Shown: positions 9,615-18,875, numbered from the stretch's first letter. The stretch is DNA of 64,000 nt from Rhizobium indicum (GCF_005862305.2 NZ_CP054021.1:372001-436000); one strand, 5' to 3'. Notes: a model not told the origin generated them from the sequence alone. Translations and numbers: made by a program.

Positions 9615-9989
9615 TCAATCCGCATCCTCGGCATATTGGTCCGCGCCGGGCAACGAATGCAACCAAGGCTCGCGCCGCTTGATCCAGACTTCATAACCAG
9701 GCGCAAGGTCGGTCGGCGGAGTGTCCAGGGACCCCAGGCGGATTTCCGCCTCGTCATCCCTAAGGCAGAAAAGCCTGCTGCCGCAGGCGGGGCAGAAGCT
9801 GCGGCCGGCGAAGGTGGCGATCTCGCCGCTGTGGGAAAAAGCCCGGCGCGGCCAGACCGCGAAGAAGGTGAAGGCGGAGCCGCTAGATTTGCGGCAATCG
9901 GCGCAGTGGCAGAGGCCGGTGCGCAACGGCTCGCCCTCCAGCCTGTAGGCCACCGCCCCGCAAAGGCAGCTTCCGGTTCGGATCCTCAT
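9615..9989 (-). CDS. GFA family protein (Mss4-like zinc fold)
   Basis: A 124-residue protein of the glutathione-dependent formaldehyde-activating-like family. It has the usual cysteine pattern: 'GSCLCGAVAY' at the N terminus, 'CHCADCRKSSGSAF' in the middle and 'FCPACGSRLF' further on, which bind structural and catalytic zinc. A true link with formaldehyde is doubtful for most family members. It begins 9 bases after the stop of the small gene on the same strand, so both are probably co-transcribed. Confidence 0.9.
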   Translation of the reverse strand: MRIRTGSCLCGAVAYRLEGEPLRTGLCHCADCRKSSGSAFTFFAVWPRRAFSHSGEIATFAGRSFCPACGSRLFCLRDDEAEIRLGSLDTPPTDLAPGYEVWIKRREPWLHSLPGADQYAEDAD

Positions 9990-9998
9990 AGAACGCCT

Positions 9999-10208
9999 TC
10001 AGGCGTCGAGATTGGTCGGCAGGCCCGGCGGACGCCGCTTTGCCGCCATCAACAGGTCGAGTTCGGTGGCCGACGGGCCGAACTTGTCGTAGAGGCGCTT
10101 TGCCTCCTTGTCATCCAACCGGTATTTCCTGGCAAATTCGCCGATGCTATAGGGGCGGCCACGCAACACTCTCCGCGCCGGGGTCGCCGTATTCGGTGCG
10201 TCGGTCAT
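9999..10208 (-). CDS. Small conserved-looking protein with a helix-turn-helix-like segment
   Basis: A 69-residue protein preceded by a strong ribosome binding site (AAGGAG, 6 bases before ATG). The centre 'YSIGEFARKYRLDDKEAKRL' reads like a short helix-turn-helix and is reminiscent of DUF3606-type small rhizobial proteins, but I cannot confirm the family. The C terminus is rich in Pro and basic residues. It is followed after 9 bases by the GFA gene. The function is unknown. Confidence 0.7.
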   Translation of the reverse strand: MTDAPNTATPARRVLRGRPYSIGEFARKYRLDDKEAKRLYDKFGPSATELDLLMAAKRRPPGLPTNLDA

Positions 10209-10480
10209 GGTTTTCTCCTTTTCGTCACGTCCCCTTTAAGCTAGTGCGACCTGTCGATTTGGAAAGAGCCGGCGCGCCGCATCAAGGCTTCCGGCATGCG
10301 GGAATGCGGTTGTTTTCCTGGAACCTTTTCGCCGATATGCGCATCTTCGGACCGAGGTTGCGGGCCGCGCCAAGCGGACGCGGCGGTGCTGGAGAACATC
10401 GGGATTTTTCCGCTTTCTCCCGGTGGCCAATGGCAGTCGAGCTCCCTACCCGCCCGGTACGCTTCCTCCTCCGCTCTGTT

Positions 10481-10517
10481 CGAACGGAAAACCGCTGCCC
10501 ACTTTTGCGCGACATTC
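10481..10517. repeat. Rhizobial intergenic repeat-like sequence in a gene-free gap
   Basis: The gap 10209-10518 has no convincing gene. Its right end contains 'CGGAAAACCGCTGCCCACTT' followed by TTGCGCGACAT, which resembles the core 'CGAAAACCGCTCACACTTTT' of the repeats at 17597 and 49944 and another common rhizobial intergenic element. It is adjacent to the stop of the ATPase gene of the sugar transporter and could act as a transcript end. Identification as a repeat family is from memory. Confidence 0.4.
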
Positions 10518-10518
10518 G

Positions 10519-11598
10519 TTAAGACAGGCGCCGACCATCCTCGCCGAAGAGGTGCAGCACATCGGGGTCGAGATGCAGCGGCAGGCTGTCGCCCGATTTC
10601 ATCCGCTGCTGGCCGGCAAAAACCGCAATCAATTTCTTCCCGGCTGCGTCGGCGTGGACGACGGTCTCCGAGCCCAGTTCCTCGACAAGGGTGACGCGGG
10701 TGTCCAGCCTGCCCGCTGAGTCCGCATCGGCAAGCGTGATGTGTTGCGGCCGGATGCCGATGCTGACCCTTTCGCCCGTCGCGCGTGCCTCCTTGGCAAT
10801 CACGGAAAGACGATGGCCGCCGACGGTTTCGACCTCAGCGAAACCGCCCTCGTAACCGACAATCGCACCTTCGAGAAAATTCATGTGCGGCGCGCCGATG
10901 AAGCCGGCGACAAAGCGGTTGGCCGGCTTGTTGTAGAGTTCCAGCGGTGTTCCCACCTGCTCGATCCTGCCGCCTCTCAACACGACGATGCGGTCGGCCA
11001 GCGTCATTGCCTCGACCTGATCGTGGGTGACATAGATCATCGTCGCCTTCAGGCGAGCGTGAAGGGCCGCCAGTTCGGCGCGCATGCTGACCCTGAGTTC
11101 GGCGTCGAGATTGGATAGCGGCTCGTCTAGCAGGAAGGCATCCGGCCGTCGCACGATGGCGCGGCCGATCGCAACGCGCTGGCGCTGGCCGCCGGAGAGC
11201 TGGCCCGGACGGCGCTGCAGGAAAGGCTCGATCTCCAGCATGCGCGCGGCGTCGGTGATGCGCGCTTCGATTTCGGCTTTCGCCACCTTGGTGTTCTCGA
11301 GACCGAAGGCGAGGTTTTCCCTGACGCTCATATGCGGATAGAGCGCATAGGACTGGAAGACCATGGCCAGGCCGCGATCGGCGGCGCTGATAGCGGTAAC
11401 ATCCTTGCCGTCGATGGCGATGCTGCCGCCTGTGGGCTTATCGAGGCCGGCGATCAGGCGCAGCAGCGTCGATTTTCCGCAACCGGAAGGGCCGACGAAA
11501 GCGACGAACTCGCCGTCGTTGACATGAAGCGAGACATCGCGAATGACCTCGACGGCGCCGAAATTCTTGACGATTTTCCTGAGCTCGAGCCCGCTCAT
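10519..11598 (-). CDS. Sugar ABC transporter ATP-binding protein, UgpC/MalK type
   Basis: A 359-residue CUT1-family ATPase. It has Walker [10 protein letters not shown] (residues 36-44), signature [15 protein letters not shown], Walker [12 protein letters not shown] and the H-loop '[16 protein letters not shown]', followed by the C-terminal OB-fold regulatory region ('IGIRPQHI'). It energises the two permeases encoded upstream and is the last gene of a five-gene minus-strand operon beginning with the 840-residue protein. The substrate is unknown, probably an oligosaccharide given the neighbouring putative carbohydrate enzyme. Confidence 0.95.
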   Translation of the reverse strand: MSGLELRKIVKNFGAVEVIRDVSLHVNDGEFVAFVGPSGCGKSTLLRLIAGLDKPTGGSIAIDGKDVTAISAADRGLAMVFQSYALYPHMSVRENLAFGLENTKVAKAEIEARITDAARMLEIEPFLQRRPGQLSGGQRQRVAIGRAIVRRPDAFLLDEPLSNLDAELRVSMRAELAALHARLKATMIYVTHDQVEAMTLADRIVVLRGGRIEQVGTPLELYNKPANRFVAGFIGAPHMNFLEGAIVGYEGGFAEVETVGGHRLSVIAKEARATGERVSIGIRPQHITLADADSAGRLDTRVTLVEELGSETVVHADAAGKKLIAVFAGQQRMKSGDSLPLHLDPDVLHLFGEDGRRLS

Positions 11599-11629
11599 GC
11601 ACTCTCCTGTTTCTTATACTAAGATTGGC

Positions 11630-12679
11630 CTATTTGAGCCCCGAGCCGGCAATGCCCGTCGTAATGAAGCGCTGCAGGAAGACGAAGATCAGCACGACCG
11701 GGATCATCGAGACGACCGTCATGGCGAGGATATAATGCCATTGCACATTGAGCTCGCCGGCATAGACGTTAAGGCCGACCTGCAGCGTATAGAGTTCCTT
11801 GCGCGACAGCACGATCAGCGGCCACAGGAAGTCGTTCCAGCGCCAGACGACCGAGAAGATCGCCAGCACCGCCAGCGCCGGCGCCGACAGCGGCAGGATG
11901 ATGCGCCAGTAGATCTGCCATTCGCTGGCCTTGTCCATACGCGCGGCGTCGAGCAATTCGTCGGGGATCGTCAGCATGTATTGCCTGAGCAGGAAGACGC
12001 CCGTCGGGGTGGCGACCGTCGGCAGGATGACGCCCCAGAGGCTGTCGAAGAGGTTCAGCGTGCCGATGACGGAATAGAGCGGCACGACGATGACCGAAAG
12101 CGGCACCATCAGCGTCGCCAGGATCATCAGCATGACGGCGGTGCGGCCGGGAAACTGGTATTTCGACAGCGCGAAGGCGGCCATGGAATTGACGAGCAGC
12201 GTAATGGCCGTCGCCACGACGGTGACGAAGACAGAGTTGCGCAGGAACAGGAAGAAATCGAAGCGCTGGAACGGTTCGGTGTAGTTGCCGCCGGCGAATT
12301 CGACCTGGCGCACCGGTGTGCGGTCCTTGATATTCGCTTTGACGATTTCGCCGGGCTGTTTCGGATCGACCATCTGGCCGATGATGCCGATGCGGCGCAC
12401 TTCGGCGAGCACACGTGTGCTGCCATCCGGCATTGCGACATTATAGAGCGGCAACGGCTTGTCGTAGCCCGGCACCACTGCCTGTTCGGTGACATAGGGC
12501 AGGAAGGAGGGCGGGAACTCGGCAAGGGCCGCCGGCGTCTTGAAGGAAGAGAAGACCAGCCAGACGGCCGGGCCGAACATCAGGAAGACGCCGGAGATCA
12601 GCCAGATCCAGGTGACCACATCCGTCCAGTGCCAGCCTCGTCCTCGGCGGCGGAGCAGAAAGGCAGAGACAGCGCTCAT
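11630..12679 (-). CDS. Sugar ABC transporter permease, MalG-like, with large periplasmic insertion
   Basis: A 349-residue inner-membrane permease of CUT1 type. The EAA-loop region is visible as 'DAARMDKASEWQIYWRIILP', followed by the last helices and a typical C terminus ('RFITTGIAGSGLK'). Between the first helix (about residues 23-47) and the second (about 150) lies an unusually long hydrophilic segment of roughly 95 residues; ordinary MalG-like permeases of about 280 residues have much less here. The start overlaps the end of the partner permease by 4 bases (ATGA type). Confidence 0.93.
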   Translation of the reverse strand: MSAVSAFLLRRRGRGWHWTDVVTWIWLISGVFLMFGPAVWLVFSSFKTPAALAEFPPSFLPYVTEQAVVPGYDKPLPLYNVAMPDGSTRVLAEVRRIGIIGQMVDPKQPGEIVKANIKDRTPVRQVEFAGGNYTEPFQRFDFFLFLRNSVFVTVVATAITLLVNSMAAFALSKYQFPGRTAVMLMILATLMVPLSVIVVPLYSVIGTLNLFDSLWGVILPTVATPTGVFLLRQYMLTIPDELLDAARMDKASEWQIYWRIILPLSAPALAVLAIFSVVWRWNDFLWPLIVLSRKELYTLQVGLNVYAGELNVQWHYILAMTVVSMIPVVLIFVFLQRFITTGIAGSGLK

Positions 12680-13713
12680 TGGCGTGCTCCCTTCTTCTCA
12701 TTGCGGCTACTGACGCCGAGCTGGACCAGCGTCAGGATGACGAGGACGATACCCATCAGGATCGAGGCGGCCGACGCCAGTCCCGGATTGCGCAGCGAAC
12801 TCGCAAAGCCGGTCTCATAGATATATTGGGTGATGTACATGGTGCTGGTGCCCGGGCCGCCGCCGGTCAAAACGAAGACCTCGTCGAAGATCTGCACGGC
12901 GCGGATCAGCGCCAAGACCAGCACGACGATGAGGTTCGGCATCAGCAGCGGCAGGGTGATGCGTCGGAAGATGCGGATCGGACGGGCGCTGTCCATCGCC
13001 GCCGCCTCGTAGAGATCGCGCGGGATTGCCTGCAGGCCGGCGAGCAGGATCAGCGCATAAAAGCCCATATGCGCCCAGACCGAGACGAAGACGGCAAAGA
13101 AGAAGGCCCAGAAACGATCGCTGAGCCAGGAGAAGGGCTCGAAGCCGAAGGGGCTCAGCGCATAGTTCAACAGGCCTTCGCGCTGCAGGATCCATTTCCA
13201 GATCAGGCCGACGACGACGGGCGACAGCAGCACCGGGAAGAAGAAGACGGCGCGCCAGAAGCCGCGATTGGAAAGCTCGCGGTTGAGGATCAGCGCCGTT
13301 GCGAGCGCTGCGATCAGCATCACTGTGACCTGGAAGACGACGAAGACGGCGGTGTTGCGCACCGCCGCCCAGAAGGTGTCGGCAGCACAGGTCGAGGGAT
13401 CGAGATAGCTGCGGCAATCGAAGAGGATGCGGTACTGGTCGGCGCCGACATAGGTCCTGTTCTGCAGGAAGATGGCGCTGCCGCTGGTCGTCGAATAGAT
13501 GAAATTGATGACCAGCGGCAGCAGCACGAAGACGGTGAAGATCAGCATGTTGGGCGCCAGGAAGACGCCCGCCATGCCGTTCAGCCCGGTCAGTTTCTGC
13601 CAGCCACGCATGGGAATGTCGACGATCCCCATGGCAAGCCGGACAGGCGCCAAGAGCGCCTGCCGCAGACCGGTTCTCGCCGGTGGTTCAGAAGAAACCG
13701 TCTTCGCCGTCAT
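12676..13713 (-). CDS. Sugar ABC transporter permease, MalF-like
   Basis: A 345-residue inner-membrane permease. The ATG at 13713 (MTAKTVSSEPP) lies 11 bases after the binding-protein stop codon; the longer frame starting at 13851 would overlap that gene by about 125 bases and gives a low-complexity Arg-rich N terminus, so I reject it. The EAA motif is 'YEAAAMDSARPIRIFRRITLP', the site that contacts the ATPase, located near residue 245. It pairs with the MalG-like subunit downstream, with which it overlaps by 4 bases. Confidence 0.93.
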   Translation of the reverse strand: MTAKTVSSEPPARTGLRQALLAPVRLAMGIVDIPMRGWQKLTGLNGMAGVFLAPNMLIFTVFVLLPLVINFIYSTTSGSAIFLQNRTYVGADQYRILFDCRSYLDPSTCAADTFWAAVRNTAVFVVFQVTVMLIAALATALILNRELSNRGFWRAVFFFPVLLSPVVVGLIWKWILQREGLLNYALSPFGFEPFSWLSDRFWAFFFAVFVSVWAHMGFYALILLAGLQAIPRDLYEAAAMDSARPIRIFRRITLPLLMPNLIVVLVLALIRAVQIFDEVFVLTGGGPGTSTMYITQYIYETGFASSLRNPGLASAASILMGIVLVILTLVQLGVSSRNEKKGARQ

Positions 13714-13724
13714 CTGTTCTTCCG

Positions 13725-14984
13725 TCAGTTGCCGGCGACCTTGGCCTTGATATCCTCGTCGATGCGGGCATAGGCGTCGTCGAGCTTCATTTCGCCGGCG
13801 ATCACCTGGCTGATGCGGGCAACGATGGCGCTGTAATAGGCATCCGACCACTTCCAGCCGGGCAGCTTCATGGCGGGTGCCGCCGTCTGGCCGGCCGCTT
13901 CGACAAAGGCCTTCAGCGCCGCCTGCACATGCGGATTGTCGGTCTTGAAGTCCATCTGGCCGGCGGCAACACCCTTATGCGCGGGAATGAACAGGCTGCG
14001 TTCGGCAAATTCCTTCTGCACGTCGGCACCTGCCAGGTAATCCATCACCTTGGCGACGTCCTTCGGGTTCTTGGTGTATTTGACGGCAACCAGACCGGCG
14101 CCGCCCTGCATGCCGGAGCATGCGGCCGAACCGCAGGGACTGCCCGCCATCACCCAGTCGAAATTGTCGCCAATCTTCTGGGCGAAGCCCGAAACCTGCC
14201 AGCTGCCCGAATAAAGATAGGCAAGGCCGCCATTGATGAAGTCCTCGGCGGCGGAGCGGTAGGTGGTGCCGGCAGCACTGACCCAGACATCCTTGTTGAT
14301 GGTGCCGTCCTCGTTCCACTTGACGAAGCGGCTGAGGAAGTCCTTGGCGCCCTGATCGATCGGCGCCGGCTTGCCGTCGGCGGCAATGTAGTTGGCGCCG
14401 TAGGAGATGTTCGGGCCGGAGACACGGTGGCCGGAGCGGTCGATCGCCATGGCGAAGACCTTCTGGCTGTCGGCAACCTTCTTGGCGGCCGCCGCCCAGT
14501 CGTCCCAGGTGGCTTTCGGGCCGGGGATCTCGACGCCGGCCTGCTCGAACAGCGTCTTGTTGACGAAGCCGCCGGTTAGCGTCAGCTGCGTCATGAAGCC
14601 GGTGATGGCGTTCGAGCCGTCCGGACGCATCCAGTCGGCCTGGGCGCCGAAATTATCCTCCCAATATTTCGCATCGGTGAGGTAGGGCCGAAGATCGAGC
14701 CAGTGCTGCGCCGGCGCCTTCAGATTGGTGAGGCGGGCGATATCCGGCCCCTGCCCGGCTTCAAGCTGCACCGGCAGCTGTTCCTTGACGACGTCGTAGG
14801 AGACCTCGTCGAGGATGACGTTGACGTCTGGATTGGCCTTCGAGAAGCGCGAGAGCAGGTCCTTGATCACCTCGCCTTCGCCGCCGTCGGAATACCACAT
14901 GATGCGCACGTCACCGGCATGGGCGGCAACGGAACTCAAGAGAACTGCAGCAAAAGCCGCGCCGATCGATTTCATTCTGGTCAT
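13725..14984 (-). CDS. Sugar ABC transporter substrate-binding protein
   Basis: A 419-residue periplasmic binding protein of extracellular solute-binding family 1. The start at 14984 has a good ribosome site (GGAGGA) and yields a signal peptide (MTRMKSIGAAFAAVLLSSVA, cleavage after AHA). The mature protein starts 'GDVRIMWYSDGGEGEVIKDL', and later shows 'AFIPAHKG'-like binding-protein features near the C terminus ('SLFIPAHKG'). It lies between the 840-residue enzyme gene upstream (65-base gap) and the permease genes. The ligand is unknown. Confidence 0.93.
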   Translation of the reverse strand: MTRMKSIGAAFAAVLLSSVAAHAGDVRIMWYSDGGEGEVIKDLLSRFSKANPDVNVILDEVSYDVVKEQLPVQLEAGQGPDIARLTNLKAPAQHWLDLRPYLTDAKYWEDNFGAQADWMRPDGSNAITGFMTQLTLTGGFVNKTLFEQAGVEIPGPKATWDDWAAAAKKVADSQKVFAMAIDRSGHRVSGPNISYGANYIAADGKPAPIDQGAKDFLSRFVKWNEDGTINKDVWVSAAGTTYRSAAEDFINGGLAYLYSGSWQVSGFAQKIGDNFDWVMAGSPCGSAACSGMQGGAGLVAVKYTKNPKDVAKVMDYLAGADVQKEFAERSLFIPAHKGVAAGQMDFKTDNPHVQAALKAFVEAAGQTAAPAMKLPGWKWSDAYYSAIVARISQVIAGEMKLDDAYARIDEDIKAKVAGN

Positions 14985-15049
14985 TTTCTCCTCCACTTGA
15001 CCGATCAATTCCTGCGTCCGGCCGGTCCTCCACCTGCCGGACACGTCGT

Positions 15050-17572
15050 CTACGAGGCCGCGCGCCGAGGCTGCCTGGCCGGTATCTTCAGATGTACCGC
15101 GTCTCCCCGCACCGACCAGTCCGTCGGGCGAAGAATACGGCCTTCGGCACGCACGGTGCCGTCCTCTTCGAAGACGACCCGGCCATAATCCGGATCGATA
15201 ACGATCAACGCGCCCTCGTCGTCGCGGCGGGCCGAAAGCGTGGCGAAACGCGCCTGCATTTCGTCAACGCTACCCTCGCGCCCGAGATCGGAGAGACGGA
15301 CGATCCAGCGGCCGTTGCGGCCGGCCAGACGCAGCTCGATATCCGTCGTCGGGCCTTGCTTTACCGGCTCCAATGCTCCGTTGCCGATCACCATCGCAAT
15401 ACCGTTGCCGGAGCGGGCGAGCGCCAGATTGCCGTCGAACACCGTGTCGTCGAAGGCCTCGAGCGGGAACCAGGCATGAGTGAAATCCGGCTGGCCCTCA
15501 TGGATCTCGAAATCGAGGATCGCCAGATCGCGATACTGATGCACGCGCGGCAGCGTTCCGCAGCCGCCCCAGAAGCTCGGCCGGCCATAACCGAACTGGA
15601 TGGTTTCGCCGGGATGGTTGATCCAGATCTGCGCTTCCGGCCGGCTGCCCAGACGCAGGTGCAGCACTGTCTCCTGGTAGCCCCAGGCGCCGGGACGATA
15701 ATGGGCGATGGTGCCGAGTGCAGTGTCACGGGTCTTATAGTGATAGAGGGCGGCGAAACGGTTCTCGCCCTGGGAAAAGGTCCATTCCTGCGCGTCGTCG
15801 GACTGGTGCGCGGCAATTTCGGCAAGCGCTTCTGGAAAACGCAGGCCATGATCGCGAATGCAGACGGCAAGCTGCGGCAAAGCGTGAACGCGCCGGCCGT
15901 ACCAGCCGCGGCCCCAGAGCAGCCGGGCGATGGCGGAGAGTTCGACCGAGCGGCCTGGGCGCAGCGTATGTTCGTAGGAGCGGCCCTGGCTACCGGTCAG
16001 CATGCCGTGATGGGCCGAGCGGGCGACGATCTCCATCAGGCGGACGATGCTGGCGGCCGCCCGGTTGCGGATCGTCTCATCCGGCGCGCAGGCGGCGAGC
16101 GCCGTCAGCCCCTTGAGATCGATCGGGAAATAGGGGACGGAATTCCACTCGGCCATTTCCCAGCGCTCGAAATGATCGAGCCAGGCGCGGACACGCTGCT
16201 CGCCGACCTGCATCTGCTCAGCGCCGGTGCGGCCGGAACGGACGAAGACGGCATCCGGGAACAGCCTGCCGCCGAGATAGGCGGCGGTATGGAAGAGAAG
16301 CGCGTGGTTTTCCGAAAAATACCACTGAACGTCGTTGCCGGGCTCATCCATCCAGAAGCGGTAATTGAGGACAGCGTGCTCGATCCTCTCGCGCAGCGCA
16401 GGCGACAGCAGATCGCTCCAGCGCGTATAGGCAAAGAGCAGCGGCACCAGCACGAAATCGGCGCAGTCGTGACAATCCTCGATGACCGGCAGCATGGCCG
16501 AGATCATCGCTTCGGTTTCCTCGCCACCCTGCCCCAGCGCAAGACGCGCGAAAGCGCAGACCGTGTCGGGCTCCGAATGGGCAGCGACCTCGGCCAGCGC
16601 CTCGGCGACGCGGTCCTCAGGGGTGGCGGGTGCCTCCCCCTGTCGCTCAGGATGACAGATCTCGACGCCGAGCGTGCGACCGAGCGAAAGCGAGCCTGTT
16701 TTGAAGGTGATGCGGAAATGGCGGAAATCGGCGGGCATATCCGCCGAGGTGCCGAGTTCCAGCTTGGTTGCTCCGGCTTCCAGATCGAAATCATAATCGA
16801 AGCGCTCGATCGACATGAAGTCGCCTTCGATCTCGACATGGCAGCTCAGCGCCACCGGCAGCGGCGCGGGAAAAAGGATCGTCACATCTTCGCCGAGATA
16901 GGCGGTGCGGTCGAAGCGCATGCCTTCGAGGATCGTCTCCAGCGCATCCGCATCGCCGGCGGCGATGGGAACGGGAACTGATGTTTCGACCTCAGGCCCT
17001 TCGACATAATCCAGCTGGAAATAGAAACGGGCGTCGCGCTCGGCGAGATCGTCGAAATAGACGCGGATCTCGTTGAGGCCGGCCGCCAGCTCGACCTCGA
17101 ACAGCTGCTCGGCTTCGAGATTGCGCTGGTAAGGCGCCATGAAGCCCTGCTCGCAGCCATTGACGAAGAGGATCGCGCCGCCGCAGGTCGACAGGCGAAG
17201 CGTCGCACGCCCCACTGAGCGGGCATCGAGGAAGGTGCGCGCCCAGCAGCCGATGCGCGTCGGGCGAAACCAGAAGCCGGAGAGATCGACACGCGGGGAA
17301 GCAAAGGGAAGCCACCAGCGAACGGCCTCGAATTCGGCAGCCGGCTGCGGCCGCCTGTCCGAAAAGGCCTTCTTGAATTCGGTGCGGCAGGGATATTCAT
17401 GCGGGATGAAATTCTTCGTCTTGGTGACGAAGAAAAACGGATCCATGCTGCCTTCCATCGGACGGTCGGCGACGTCATAGCGCTCCTGCCACAGATTGGC
17501 GAGCTGCCAGTAGACGATCGGGCTATCCTTCGCCGTTGCACGGAGGAGATGGGATTGCTGCTCAGCGGTCAT
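15050..17572 (-). CDS. Large putative carbohydrate-active protein, family not recognised
   Basis: An 840-residue protein without a signal peptide, so probably cytoplasmic. The N-terminal third contains beta-sandwich-like stretches ('LSTCGGAILFVNGCEQGFM'), reminiscent of carbohydrate-binding modules. The middle (about 330-600) is alpha-helical with 'VQWYFSENHALLFHTAAYLG' and 'GSQGRSYEHTLRPG', which recalls alpha/alpha-toroid lyases and glycoside hydrolases. The C-terminal part is beta-rich. It is the promoter-proximal gene of a CUT1 sugar transporter operon and diverges from a LacI regulator, so processing of the imported sugar is a reasonable inference. The + strand frame of 629 codons over it is a shadow. 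Confidence 0.75.
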   Translation of the reverse strand: MTAEQQSHLLRATAKDSPIVYWQLANLWQERYDVADRPMEGSMDPFFFVTKTKNFIPHEYPCRTEFKKAFSDRRPQPAAEFEAVRWWLPFASPRVDLSGFWFRPTRIGCWARTFLDARSVGRATLRLSTCGGAILFVNGCEQGFMAPYQRNLEAEQLFEVELAAGLNEIRVYFDDLAERDARFYFQLDYVEGPEVETSVPVPIAAGDADALETILEGMRFDRTAYLGEDVTILFPAPLPVALSCHVEIEGDFMSIERFDYDFDLEAGATKLELGTSADMPADFRHFRITFKTGSLSLGRTLGVEICHPERQGEAPATPEDRVAEALAEVAAHSEPDTVCAFARLALGQGGEETEAMISAMLPVIEDCHDCADFVLVPLLFAYTRWSDLLSPALRERIEHAVLNYRFWMDEPGNDVQWYFSENHALLFHTAAYLGGRLFPDAVFVRSGRTGAEQMQVGEQRVRAWLDHFERWEMAEWNSVPYFPIDLKGLTALAACAPDETIRNRAAASIVRLMEIVARSAHHGMLTGSQGRSYEHTLRPGRSVELSAIARLLWGRGWYGRRVHALPQLAVCIRDHGLRFPEALAEIAAHQSDDAQEWTFSQGENRFAALYHYKTRDTALGTIAHYRPGAWGYQETVLHLRLGSRPEAQIWINHPGETIQFGYGRPSFWGGCGTLPRVHQYRDLAILDFEIHEGQPDFTHAWFPLEAFDDTVFDGNLALARSGNGIAMVIGNGALEPVKQGPTTDIELRLAGRNGRWIVRLSDLGREGSVDEMQARFATLSARRDDEGALIVIDPDYGRVVFEEDGTVRAEGRILRPTDWSVRGDAVHLKIPARQPRRAAS

Positions 17573-17596
17573 GCTTCAGCCCGCCCCAGAACAGCT

Positions 17597-17645
17597 AGAG
17601 CATGATGTCGTCCGAAAACCGCTCACACTTTTCGGCATCATGCTC
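17597..17645. repeat. Palindromic intergenic repeat (copy 1 of 2)
   Basis: A 49-base hairpin element with outer arms GAGCATGATG/CATCATGCTC and inner arms CCGAAAA/TTTTCGG around a short loop. A nearly identical copy is present at 49944-49992. This sequence is familiar as a dispersed rhizobial intergenic palindrome. Here it lies between the 840-residue protein gene and the LacI gene, upstream of both. Confidence 0.8.
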
Positions 17646-17750
17646 GATCCTTGAGACCCCGGGTAAAACGCCGACGCATGGACTGGCCGTCTAGCCGCAT
17701 CTTCAAAGCCTCCCTGCTCTGCCGCTTGTCGCGGACTCCTCAGGCAACAA

Positions 17751-17779
17751 TTGTGCATAGGCATTCCATTTGCGCAATC
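17751..17779. promoter_or_regulatory. Candidate LacI-type operator upstream of the lacI-like gene
   Basis: An inverted repeat ATTGTGCA...TGCGCAAT with 8-base arms (one mismatch) and a 13-base spacer lies 41 bases before the LacI-family start, in the divergent region serving the sugar operon. LacI proteins usually bind shorter, centred palindromes, so this could instead be two half sites. Assignment is inferred from position and symmetry. Confidence 0.35.
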
Positions 17780-17819
17780 TGAAAGATTTTTGCATAGTAG
17801 CTGGAAGCGAGGAGACGAC

Positions 17820-18875
17820 ATGGCGGCGGAAGAGAAAAAAGGCAGGCGCACGCGCCTCGACGACATTGCCGCCCGATGCGGCGTCTCGATCAGCACGGTG
17901 TCGCGTGCGCTGGCCGGTGAAAAGGGCGTCAGGCCGGAGATTCGCAAGCTGGTGCTGGAAACGGCAAGTGCGGTCAGCTACGCCCTGCCGGCCAGCGTTG
18001 CCGGCAAGAAGGTCATGCTCGTCGCCTCCGGCGCAGCGATGATCGACTATGTCCGCAACCAGTTTACACTCTATGTGCTCGAAGGATTGAATGCGCGTGC
18101 CGCCGCCCTCGGCATCGAACTGGCGATGCGCCCGGTCGCCGACAAGGGAGATGAAGCCCGCGTCGTCGCCGAGATGCGTGATGATCCGAGCTTCGGCGGC
18201 ATGCTGATCCTGACCGTCGACGAAGAGGAGATGCTGGCGGCGGCGGCCGATCTCGGAAAGCCCGTCGTGCTGGTCAACAGCGACGATCCCTATATGCGGC
18301 TTTCGAGTGTGACGCCCTGCAACCGCTCGGCCGCCTTCATCGCCGCCGAGCGGCTGATCAAGGCCGGACATGAACGCATCCTGTTCATGCTGAGGCCGGG
18401 TCGGCGGACGATCGAGCGGCGCCTTGAGGGTTGGCGCGATGCCCTGCAGCATCATGGGCTGACCGCGGATGCCGATCTGGTGCTCGAGGTCGACGACTGG
18501 CTGCCGGAACTCGGCGCCGAGGCGGTTACCCGTCTTGTCCGCGAGAAAGGCCTCTCCTTCACCGCCATCCTGACGGCGGGCGACAGTCTTGCCAATGGCG
18601 CGGTGCGCGGCTTGCAGGCGATGGGGTATGCCGTACCGCAGGACATCTCGGTCATGGGCATAGACGACCTGCCACAGTCGGCTTTTCTCAATCCGCCGCT
18701 GTCGACGGTGCATATTCCGATGCGCGAACTCGGTGCCACCGCGCTCGATCTGCTGCGCGACATGATGCTCGGCCTTGCGGCGCCGCGGCGACGGGTCGAG
18801 CTCGCCTGCCATCTCGTCGAAAGGGGTAGCGTTGCAGCCGTCAGGCATGTGCCTGCAGTTACGGAAGATCGCTGA
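17820..18875 (+). CDS. LacI family transcriptional regulator
   Basis: A 351-residue repressor. The helix-turn-helix with hinge is at the N terminus ('RLDDIAARCGVSISTVSRAL', about residues 14-33), followed by a periplasmic-binding-like sensor domain with the typical 'AAFIAAERLIKAGHERILF' and 'VPQDISVMGIDDL' blocks. The start at 17820 is preceded by GAGGAGACG; an upstream in-frame start at 17751 would add 23 residues not expected in the family. It diverges from the sugar ABC operon with the 840-residue protein and most probably controls it in response to the imported sugar. Confidence 0.94.
   Translation: MAAEEKKGRRTRLDDIAARCGVSISTVSRALAGEKGVRPEIRKLVLETASAVSYALPASVAGKKVMLVASGAAMIDYVRNQFTLYVLEGLNARAAALGIELAMRPVADKGDEARVVAEMRDDPSFGGMLILTVDEEEMLAAAADLGKPVVLVNSDDPYMRLSSVTPCNRSAAFIAAERLIKAGHERILFMLRPGRRTIERRLEGWRDALQHHGLTADADLVLEVDDWLPELGAEAVTRLVREKGLSFTAILTAGDSLANGAVRGLQAMGYAVPQDISVMGIDDLPQSAFLNPPLSTVHIPMRELGATALDLLRDMMLGLAAPRRRVELACHLVERGSVAAVRHVPAVTEDR

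Noticed and set aside
15092..16981. 629-codon + strand open frame
   Set aside because: It lies opposite the 840-residue protein gene and reads as low-complexity Arg/Asp/Gly; a shadow of the minus-strand gene.
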